Below are positions 41,929-48,848 of a DNA stretch of 48,848 nucleotides, in pieces. The first letter of the stretch is position 1. Each line of letters begins with the position of its first letter. This DNA comes from Gemmatimonadota bacterium (GTDB lineage Bacteria; Gemmatimonadota; Gemmatimonadetes; Longimicrobiales; Gaopeijiaceae). Under the pieces are notes generated by a model that had not been told where the DNA came from, did not search any database, and saw only the letters and a program-made list of their open reading frames with translations. The position numbers and the translations under genes are program-made. The stretch is from the NCBI GenBank assembly GCA_002718595.1, contig PBFD01000003.1, positions 109,924 to 158,771 of the forward strand. The letters run 5' to 3'.

Positions 41929-42720
41929 CTATCGGATATCGAGGATATCTAGCGCAGCGTTAGCCGCTCTACGATCAGTGAATGCTTTAACAACAGAATC
42001 CTCGGAATCCCTAAACTCTTCAGGAGAGCCACAAAACCTCAGGCTTCCTCCTTCAAGCATCGCAACCCTATCACACATTTCCAACCCCCCTTCTACGTCA
42101 TGGGTAACAAGTAGAGAGGTTACATGTAGTTCCTCCGACAATCTCTTTATCAATCTTTCGATTGCTGCAGTATTTACCGGATCCAAACCAGTGGTGGGCT
42201 CGTCCCAGAGTAGAATTTCCGGTTTACCTGCAATTGCCCTAGCAATTCCGACTCGCTTCTTCATACCCCCACTTAATTCGGCCGGGAATTTCGCCCAAAC
42301 CTCTCCAGGATCGAGGTTGACCAACTCCAGTGACTCCCAGATGCGCTCCTGCAACTCTTCAGGTCCCATTTTCTTTATTGTGGCCTCAGACAAACCCATC
42401 TCTACATTCTCTGCAACAGAAAGCGAATCAAATAAAGCGGCATACTGAAACACATACCCTATAATTTCCCTGATACTGGTTAATGTGTCTTGAGACCCAA
42501 AGTATACAGATTCCCCATTGATCAGAACATCACCTCTGTCCGGTACAATTAGACTGAGAGTGGTTTTCAGCAAAACACTCTTTCCTGTACCAGACGGTCC
42601 AAATAGAGCAAACATTTCACCGGATTTAACGGACAAATCTATTCCCGAGAGAACTGGGCTATTAAAGGCTTTCTCTATACCCTTGTATTCTATCGCCATA
42701 TTTTCCGATGAACTAATCAA
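41929..42720 (-). CDS. mlaF: Mla-type ABC transporter ATP-binding protein
   Basis: A 263-aa cytoplasmic ATPase that powers phospholipid movement between inner and outer membranes. The Walker A motif is GPSGTGKS (41-48), the Q-loop Q92, the signature LSGGMKKR (149-156), Walker B ILLWDE (169-174) and the switch histidine H207. The signature and FQYAALFDSLSVAENVEMGL are those of MlaF/MkL-type ATPases. The start is taken as TTG 42720, with AGGTGG nearby; ATG 42699 is possible. It starts 8 nt after mlaE. Confidence 0.94.
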   Translation of the reverse strand: MISSSENMAIEYKGIEKAFNSPVLSGIDLSVKSGEMFALFGPSGTGKSVLLKTTLSLIVPDRGDVLINGESVYFGSQDTLTSIREIIGYVFQYAALFDSLSVAENVEMGLSEATIKKMGPEELQERIWESLELVNLDPGEVWAKFPAELSGGMKKRVGIARAIAGKPEILLWDEPTTGLDPVNTAAIERLIKRLSEELHVTSLLVTHDVEGGLEMCDRVAMLEGGSLRFCGSPEEFRDSEDSVVKAFTDRRAANAALDILDIR

Positions 42721-42728
42721 ATCGCCAC

Positions 42729-43517
42729 CTACTGAAGAAAAAGTGGAGGGAACATAGCGTCTATAACAAGAATAGTTAGAATCATTAAAACCACCGATTC
42801 TGTAGTAGTGCGCCCTACTCCTTCAGCTCCCCCTCTGGTTCTGAGACCCATATGCACAGCGATCAATGGAATAGCTATTCCAAAAAAGAAAGCCTTTAAA
42901 AGTGAATAGAACATGTCATAGGAATGCCAGAAAAGCCTAGCACCGTAAAAGAACCTCTCTGCACCTAAACCTAGTGTATATTGAGCCGATATCATCCCTG
43001 TCAAAATCCCTACCATATTGGCTAAAGCTACTAAAACAGGCATAGATATCACCATAGCCAAAACTCTAGGTGCGGCCAAAACTTCGACTGGGTCACGTCC
43101 AACTGAATAGAGAGCGTCTATTTGCTCGGAAACCCTCATGGTACCAAGCTCTGCAGTAATGCGGGCCCCTACTCTTCCTATCATCACTATTGCAGTCAAA
43201 ACTGGTCCCATCTCTAGTATCACACTCTCAACTACTATTGACCCCATGATATATACGGGGAGGCTACTCTGCATCTGATAACCGCCCTGTTGACTGGTCA
43301 CTATCCCCACCAATCCTGCCGCCAATAAAACTATGGGAACACTCTGGATGCCTACTAGATGCACTTGCCTGAAAATAGCTTTGGCCGATACCCTGAATCG
43401 AAGTGACGCCCAGATCAAATTGAAAAACAAAATACCAATTTGCCCTGCATGTTCAGCCAAGAGCTTAGTCTTTTTTTCGACACTGGAAACAATGCCAAGG
43501 CTCAAACCAGAGTTCAT
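42729..43517 (-). CDS. mlaE: Mla-type ABC transporter permease
   Basis: A 262-aa integral membrane permease with the MlaE signature: VESVILEMGPVLTAIVMIGRVGARITAELGTM in two adjoining helices, followed by EQIDALYSVGRDPVEVLAAPR, and the C-terminal GAEGVGRTTTESVV. GGAG lies upstream of ATG 43517. It is the first gene of the mlaE-mlaF-mlaD operon, expressed leftward from the 150-bp region shared with the M20 peptidase gene. Confidence 0.94.
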   Translation of the reverse strand: MNSGLSLGIVSSVEKKTKLLAEHAGQIGILFFNLIWASLRFRVSAKAIFRQVHLVGIQSVPIVLLAAGLVGIVTSQQGGYQMQSSLPVYIMGSIVVESVILEMGPVLTAIVMIGRVGARITAELGTMRVSEQIDALYSVGRDPVEVLAAPRVLAMVISMPVLVALANMVGILTGMISAQYTLGLGAERFFYGARLFWHSYDMFYSLLKAFFFGIAIPLIAVHMGLRTRGGAEGVGRTTTESVVLMILTILVIDAMFPPLFLQ

Positions 43518-43669
43518 ACCCTACTTCTCCGCCATACTTTCCAATGATTGAAGTATCTTGCTGCCATTTTCCTGTCTCACTTGTTACAAAAAAATCTATT
43601 GACCCATAGATATAACTTAACTCCTAACTACTTTATAAGTATATCCCGACAAAAAGGAGCGAGAATAAG

Positions 43670-44968
43670 ATGATTCCACAAGCCAACAAAATAATTGGGC
43701 TCCCCTTAACCCTCATTACACTTTTCAATACTTCGTTAATTGCGCAAGAAAACCAAATCTTAGATGATGTCCGCCAAGTCATGGAAGACAGTCGCGTAGT
43801 GGCAGCATTCGAATATATAGACGCTCATGACGAAGAAACTGTGAACACCCTGATAACCTTAACAGAAATTCCAGCACCACCTTTTGCTGAAACAGAGAGA
43901 GCCCTGGCTTTTCTAGAAATGCTTAATTCAATAGGAGTAGATGATAGCTACATCGATGAGGTCGGTAATGTCATAGCTCTAAGAAAGGGTTCTGCTGTAA
44001 ACCCAAACACGATGGTAATATCTGGACACCTAGATACTGTGTTTCCCGAAGGCACTAACGTACAGGTACAACAACTGGGCGATACCCTCAAAGCGCCCGG
44101 CATAGCTGATGACACTAGGGGCTTAGCAGTTCTTCTGACTATCCTTAGATCGATGAATGCTAGCAATATAGCGACTGACAACAATATCCTTTTCGTAGGC
44201 ACAGTGGGTGAAGAAGGCTTGGGAGATTTAAGGGGTGTAAAGCATTTATTTAATGATAGTCAGTTGGAGATTTCAAGTTTCATTTCAGTAGACGGAACGA
44301 ACGACAATCGTGTGACTCATCAAGGTCTGGGGTCACACCGTTACCTGGTAACATTCAGTGGTCCAGGAGGCCACTCTTGGGGTGCCTTTGGATTGATCAA
44401 CCCCGCACACGTGATGAGTCGTGCGGTTCACTACTTTGAACTCGCTGCGGATGTATATACGAGGAGTGGGCCCAAAACCAGTTTCAATATCGGTACAGTT
44501 CAGGGAGGAACTTCAGTTAACTCAATTCCAGCGAACGTCTCCATGCTAGTCGACATGCGATCTGAAAGTCAGGATCGCCTCATTGAAATTGACAGTATTT
44601 TTCATAGGTCCATCTACAGAGCTGTTGATGAAATGAATGGCAATCGCAGGTCTGGAGACCCTTTGGTAGTTGACATTGAATTGATTGGTGATCGACCTTC
44701 TGGTGAAATCGACTCTTCTGAACTCCTGGTCCAGAGAGCCATGGCGTCCACTACTTTACTGGGCTTACCCCCATATTTAGGAAGGAGTTCTACCGACTCC
44801 AATATTCCTATTTCCCTAGGAATTCCTTCAATCACAATCGGGGGAGGAGGAATAGGTGTGGCTTCTCATTCGCCAGATGAATACTACATCAACCAAAATG
44901 GACCTAGAGGTATCAAGAGAGCACTTCTGATTCTTCTGTCCCAAGCTGGGCTGGTACCCTTGAGCTAG
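43670..44968 (+). CDS. Exported M20 family metallopeptidase
   Basis: A 432-aa zinc peptidase of the M20 family (peptidase T/carboxypeptidase G2-like), with a signal peptide (LPLTLITLFNTSLIAQ). Metal and catalytic residues can be seen as SGHLDTVFPEG (H120, D122), GIADDTRGLAVLL (D147), GTVGEEGLGDLRG (E181/E182), SVDG (D208) and HSPDEYY near the C-terminus. GGPGGHSWGAFG marks the dimerisation domain. It should cut di- or tripeptides or amino acid conjugates in the periplasm. AAGGAG lies about 10 nt before ATG 43670. It is divergent from the Mla operon. Confidence 0.92.
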   Translation: MIPQANKIIGLPLTLITLFNTSLIAQENQILDDVRQVMEDSRVVAAFEYIDAHDEETVNTLITLTEIPAPPFAETERALAFLEMLNSIGVDDSYIDEVGNVIALRKGSAVNPNTMVISGHLDTVFPEGTNVQVQQLGDTLKAPGIADDTRGLAVLLTILRSMNASNIATDNNILFVGTVGEEGLGDLRGVKHLFNDSQLEISSFISVDGTNDNRVTHQGLGSHRYLVTFSGPGGHSWGAFGLINPAHVMSRAVHYFELAADVYTRSGPKTSFNIGTVQGGTSVNSIPANVSMLVDMRSESQDRLIEIDSIFHRSIYRAVDEMNGNRRSGDPLVVDIELIGDRPSGEIDSSELLVQRAMASTTLLGLPPYLGRSSTDSNIPISLGIPSITIGGGGIGVASHSPDEYYINQNGPRGIKRALLILLSQAGLVPLS

Positions 44969-45033
44969 CTCCTTCCACGACCTGCCCCTAGAAAAGTGTG
45001 TAGTGAAACTCTAAAACCTGTCGCCTCACTCTT

Positions 45034-46089
45034 TTAGCGCTGCCTCCCTCCGGGACCATGTCTTATAGGGAGTAAGGGCACCGAATCGCCTGGTGCCACA
45101 TGCCAGTCCTCATACCTTTGATATCTCTGCAGGTAATCACCCGTTGGCAGGCTTTTCCAGATTATTGCTTCTCTCGGAAGCAGATAAGAAACTTCTCCGT
45201 CCAACAAGACAGGAGGGAACAATGCGGTACCCCCAGAATTTTCAAGTGGCTCCGGCGTCTTGTGAGTCCACCTTACTGCGACCACCGTTGTGTCAGGTGC
45301 GAGACTCATGCTGCCACTGATCGAAGGATCACTATCATCCTTAGGGCAAAAGGACAATCTCCATCCCTCAGAACTCTCTTCTAAAATTCTCAGATAATGT
45401 CTTTCCCCGAATAATTCATCTATGAAATGAGGTGCAAAATCCGCTTCTAGGGGAGGGTACACCCACGATTCATACACTTCCACTCCATCAGTGGCTCTTG
45501 TACTAAATGCATAACCTTGTCTCGATATCCTTCTGGTCCAACTGAACCGAAGCAATGACGAAGAACCTCTTTGATTCAGGTTTAATACTGGCAGTTCAAG
45601 AGTTCCTAGATCTGAGATAGAAATCACAGTGTCGGCTTCTGCCAAATAACTAGCAATCCCTAAAGTGTCCATTAGTCCATGGTATTTACCACTTGCCTGT
45701 TCCCACAGAAACCTGGCCCTTACGTCCCCCTGTGGAAACTCACACATATTCTGATTAGTCATTACTACCAAGCCGTCAATTACCAGTGGATCTTCATCTA
45801 ATATGATAATGTATCCTTTAATCGCACGATCAATACCGATTTCAGCCACTTGAAAACCCAAACCAGAAGCGCGCAGACGAACTATACGCGATTCCACATC
45901 TGCTGGAAAAAGAAAAGTTCCGGCACTGTCTGAAAGAACAGCGGCTATCCTCTGGGACTGCGTCCAAGCTTCGACTGTAACGCCCGATACAGGAACACCA
46001 CTGCCAGTCTCAACAGACCCTCTTATTTGCCCAGTCAGTCCGTCGATCGGAACTATCAGGATCATCAAAAATATTACCCAGTGCTTCAC
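45034..46089 (-). CDS. Secreted protein with CarboxypepD_reg-like domain
   Basis: A 351-aa exported protein. After the signal peptide (VIFLMILIVPIDGLTGQ), residues about 21-110 form a carboxypeptidase-regulatory-like Ig fold (IRGSVETGSGVPVSGVTVEAW, DSAGTFLFP). These are usually found at the N-terminus of TonB receptors, but this protein stops without a barrel. The remaining 240 residues are beta-rich and I do not recognise them. It starts 58 nt after the M14 peptidase gene on the same strand and is likely co-expressed with it. Confidence 0.75.
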   Translation of the reverse strand: MKHWVIFLMILIVPIDGLTGQIRGSVETGSGVPVSGVTVEAWTQSQRIAAVLSDSAGTFLFPADVESRIVRLRASGLGFQVAEIGIDRAIKGYIIILDEDPLVIDGLVVMTNQNMCEFPQGDVRARFLWEQASGKYHGLMDTLGIASYLAEADTVISISDLGTLELPVLNLNQRGSSSLLRFSWTRRISRQGYAFSTRATDGVEVYESWVYPPLEADFAPHFIDELFGERHYLRILEESSEGWRLSFCPKDDSDPSISGSMSLAPDTTVVAVRWTHKTPEPLENSGGTALFPPVLLDGEVSYLLPREAIIWKSLPTGDYLQRYQRYEDWHVAPGDSVPLLPIRHGPGGRQR

Positions 46090-46147
46090 GCCTCTATCAC
46101 TCCTCTACTTCTGGTATGGACATAACCGTTTTCTCGTATTTCGCCAC

Positions 46148-48847
46148 TTACTCCCTGCCTGCACTCCCGTAAAATATTCCATTAAATAACAATGGGAATG
46201 CCGCATGAGATTGTGATCGGAAAGTGATTTTGGGAGAGAATAGGAACATTTTGCCAGCTCCTAATTGGACCTCCAAGAGGGCAGTTCCGTTTTCCATTCT
46301 TTCTTGCCCCCAAGCCCAACCACTCTTTAATGGTTGGCTCGTATCAAACCAACCCACTCGACGAACTCCTTGTTCTTCGTGGCCCTCATTCAGGCTAAAA
46401 ACGGGACTGTGACTAATTATGACATCCAGATGTTCACCCAAACCGTGAGTGAGCGGACTACTGCTTTCTAACTTTATTGAATGAATGGATCCTGGTGTAA
46501 AATATTCGTCTCGGGTTACTGGTCTACCAGCTTCCATTAGATGATCGGAGATAGGAAGGCCAGCATGGTAGCCCAGGACTGCAGATCCTCCAATTGCAAT
46601 GACCACTCCCCCTTGTTCCACAAAAGCCAAAATCTCAGGAATTCCTTCTTCGATCGTTATAGCTCCCAGTCTATTTTGATACTCTTGTGGGATCCTGTCG
46701 GGATCGATTCCTCTCATTTGTCTACCGAAGTCTGGAACTGCACCGTCTTCTAAAATGAGAACATCATAGTCAGAAGATAAACGATTACTGGTAATCTCCT
46801 GTGGAAACACAACTGTGAAATCAAATCCGAAATCCTCCAAAATTTTTCTTGTCCAACCCGATGGCATTGAACCACCATACCTATCCCATAGAGCAATTCT
46901 TGGCTTATCCAACTGGAGAGTCTCGCCCTGGGGTTGAACTGAACTGTAAAAGTCTACTCCTACCCCTTCTGTGAGCATCTCTACATCTCCAACTGACAAC
47001 CCTTCACTGGAAACATAAAATGCTCCTGGTGACAACTGCGAGGCATCTGAATCATCCAGTAACCAATGTACTTCTTGACCTTTTTGTAACAACTTATTTA
47101 CGACCAGAAAGGAATTATTCTGGCCGTGGTCGAAAATATAGCCGTCCGCCGAACTACCTATGACCTGACCGTCGGAGACTTCCTGGAGCCCTTGCAGTTT
47201 CTCAAAGGGACCTTCGAAACCGTCAAGCACTGGATCAAATTCTATTCCCATCTGATAAGCCAATGTCCATCCAGCATTGTCGTATGGAGGTGTCGGAGGT
47301 CCACCTGGATATGCAAAATCATTAGGATGCTGCTGTGCCATAAACATATCCATGACATGAGGTCTAAAGGCTTGATTAGTCCTAACAACATAAGATCCTA
47401 GTGGATACCTGCTGTTACCTACTGTGAAGTCTTCAGTTGCCCTGTGAACATCCACACCATTTTTAATGAGTGTATTGACGAATTTTGTAGCTGTAGCGAA
47501 ATCCCTCTGATCTGAAGGCATGATGAAACCCCTTGGATCTCGATCCTCAGGAGATTGCAATGACTCCTTATAGTCTGGAAGTCCTCCCAACGCATTGCCC
47601 CCTAACGCTTCTTCAGCCCTTTCAACTTCGAAGGGTAACACGGTCCATGTATCCCTGTTACCTCTTTCTATAGAATTCATTCCCATCCGCCATATATTGA
47701 ACAATAGATGATCACTATTCCTGGAGGCATAATCCAGCACAGCCCAGTTTGCAGTCTGGGAATATTCCACCGACTGGCGAAAATGCCAGATCCCTGGCTC
47801 GACGGGCAACGGAAGATCACCATGAGAAATCTGACGGTCAGGCTTGAATGGTATGGATATCGGAGTTGGATTACCCACAGTTTCTGTAAGCAATCCAATC
47901 ATGTTCTTGAAATAGGGAGTTGTTCTTAGGCCACCATTCCACCAAGTAGAGTATCCGGCACCAGTCCTCATTGTGGTACCCCCTTTTCCCTCCTTCACAA
48001 ATCTTCCGTGCATTGCAGCGCCCACTCCATCCAGTCCAGTAATTATCATAGGATCTAAATTGTGGTTTGGAGGATCCCGAAATGGTGGAGCGAACATGAT
48101 CGTTCCTGTGGGACCTGTCTGGTGATGATTATAAACAATTTGAGGGAACCACTCTCGGTAGAGCATTGTGTTTATATTAGTGGTTTCAGCAAGGGCTGAC
48201 ATGTAAAAATCTCTATTGTTATCATGCCCAGCATACTTCTGATACAACACGGGAACACCGCTGGTAGTTCTTTTTAATGGATCTTCCTCTCTCATATACC
48301 AGTTCGATACTAATTCCATACCATCTGGATTGGCGTGAACAGCCAAGATTATTACATCTTCAAGAATGCGTTCAGTCTCAACATCATCATAACTTACAAG
48401 GCGATAGACCATTTCCATTAACTGAGCTGGACCCAACACTTCCGTCGCATGCAATCCTCCGTCGATCCACACAACTGCCTTGCCCTCTGTGGCCAACTCT
48501 AAGGCTTCACTTTCACTGACCCCTTCTGCCTTAGCTAATCTCCTGGAAATCTCCTTATATTTTTCTAGGTTGGCGTGATTTTCAGGGGCTGTAATCACTG
48601 CCATTATTTGAGGTCTTCCTTCCTCAGTGTAACCTATATCTTGGACGACCATCCTCTCTGATTCCAGAGCTAATTTTTGCCAATACTCATAAAGATCGGT
48701 GTAATTAGGTAAAACATAGTCGGCACCAAGTTCGTGACCGAATTGCTCCATTGGAGTAGTGACCGTCACCTGCCCGTCCACCGACTGGACACCAAAGACC
48801 ACAGCCATTAAACTCACATAAACGGTTGCTTTGAAGTTATGTATCAT
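46148..48847 (-). CDS. Exported M14 family zinc carboxypeptidase with C-terminal GATase-like domain
   Basis: An 899-aa secreted peptidase. After the signal peptide (VYVSLMAVVFGVQSVDGQ), the M14 domain (about 45-400) has zinc ligands H133 and E136 in DGGLHATEVLGP, N211-R212 in HDNNRDF and H242 in YNHHQTG. The region about 655-880 resembles a DUF4350/GATase-like fold (PRIALWDRYGG, VLILEDGAVPDF). Such large M14 proteins are common in peptide-degrading marine bacteria. Its ATG is 1 nt from the window's right edge, so the upstream ribosome site and promoter are not visible and an earlier start cannot be excluded. Confidence 0.9.
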   Translation of the reverse strand: MIHNFKATVYVSLMAVVFGVQSVDGQVTVTTPMEQFGHELGADYVLPNYTDLYEYWQKLALESERMVVQDIGYTEEGRPQIMAVITAPENHANLEKYKEISRRLAKAEGVSESEALELATEGKAVVWIDGGLHATEVLGPAQLMEMVYRLVSYDDVETERILEDVIILAVHANPDGMELVSNWYMREEDPLKRTTSGVPVLYQKYAGHDNNRDFYMSALAETTNINTMLYREWFPQIVYNHHQTGPTGTIMFAPPFRDPPNHNLDPMIITGLDGVGAAMHGRFVKEGKGGTTMRTGAGYSTWWNGGLRTTPYFKNMIGLLTETVGNPTPISIPFKPDRQISHGDLPLPVEPGIWHFRQSVEYSQTANWAVLDYASRNSDHLLFNIWRMGMNSIERGNRDTWTVLPFEVERAEEALGGNALGGLPDYKESLQSPEDRDPRGFIMPSDQRDFATATKFVNTLIKNGVDVHRATEDFTVGNSRYPLGSYVVRTNQAFRPHVMDMFMAQQHPNDFAYPGGPPTPPYDNAGWTLAYQMGIEFDPVLDGFEGPFEKLQGLQEVSDGQVIGSSADGYIFDHGQNNSFLVVNKLLQKGQEVHWLLDDSDASQLSPGAFYVSSEGLSVGDVEMLTEGVGVDFYSSVQPQGETLQLDKPRIALWDRYGGSMPSGWTRKILEDFGFDFTVVFPQEITSNRLSSDYDVLILEDGAVPDFGRQMRGIDPDRIPQEYQNRLGAITIEEGIPEILAFVEQGGVVIAIGGSAVLGYHAGLPISDHLMEAGRPVTRDEYFTPGSIHSIKLESSSPLTHGLGEHLDVIISHSPVFSLNEGHEEQGVRRVGWFDTSQPLKSGWAWGQERMENGTALLEVQLGAGKMFLFSPKITFRSQSHAAFPLLFNGIFYGSAGRE

Positions 48848-48848
48848 G

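Overview
The window looks like a chromosomal segment of a Gram-negative bacterium of moderate, slightly AT-rich composition. An outer membrane is implied by an LpxH-type lipid A enzyme, an LptE-like lipoprotein, an Mla (MlaE/F/D) phospholipid transport set, beta-barrel proteins and many lipoproteins. The exported amidohydrolases fused to TolB-type propellers, the M14 and M20 peptidases, the DUF1028 protein and the HExxH-propeller-barrel protein remind me of marine Gemmatimonadota. That assignment is an inference from gene content. I see no insertion sequence, phage, CRISPR array or plasmid gene, so this reads as an ordinary backbone rich in secreted catabolic enzymes.

Layout. 1-5.8 kb: RibA-type GTP cyclohydrolase II, an SDR reductase, a predicted outer-membrane barrel, a DUF1028 protein and a class V aminotransferase. 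5.9-11.2 kb: DUF805 protein, acetamidase/formamidase lipoprotein, a divergent aromatic amino acid hydroxylase, a MORN-repeat protein, an NrtR-like regulator and a small secreted protein. 11.3-22 kb: propeller-amidohydrolase, triple-RidA protein, beta-lactamase-like hydrolase, a peroxiredoxin with an in-frame UGA, tRNA-Pro, and a multicopper oxidase-amidohydrolase pair closed by a strong hairpin. 22.1-25.2 kb: DoxX-like, DUF971, RdgB, RNase PH and HemC. 25.2-32.5 kb: a ten-gene Mrp-like cation/proton antiporter operon without a full MrpA. 32.6-35.3 kb: envelope genes and a tRNA-Sec. 35.3-37.4 kb: RidA, a D-threonine-aldolase-like enzyme and a TlpA-like lipoprotein. 37.7-43.5 kb: the HExxH-propeller-barrel protein and the Mla operon. 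43.7-48.8 kb: M20 peptidase, a secreted CarboxypepD_reg protein and an M14 carboxypeptidase.

The main discovery is a selenocysteine system. The peroxiredoxin-like lipoprotein gene (16986-17594, minus) is open for 202 codons except for one TGA. That TGA sits exactly where the family has its peroxidatic cysteine and is followed two residues later by a retained Cys (UxxC). The RNA just after the UGA folds into a hairpin with the geometry of a bacterial SECIS. About 18 kb away the window encodes a complete tRNA with a UCA anticodon, a long variable arm and an encoded CCA: tRNA-Sec (selC). An automatic caller would split the gene in two and also extend false proteins through both tRNAs.

Genes often abut or overlap. 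Good Shine-Dalgarno sequences repeatedly pick internal starts over the longest reading frame, and TTG starts are common. Two convergent pairs share a palindromic 4-nt stop overlap (CTAG at 4675, TTAA at 16986).
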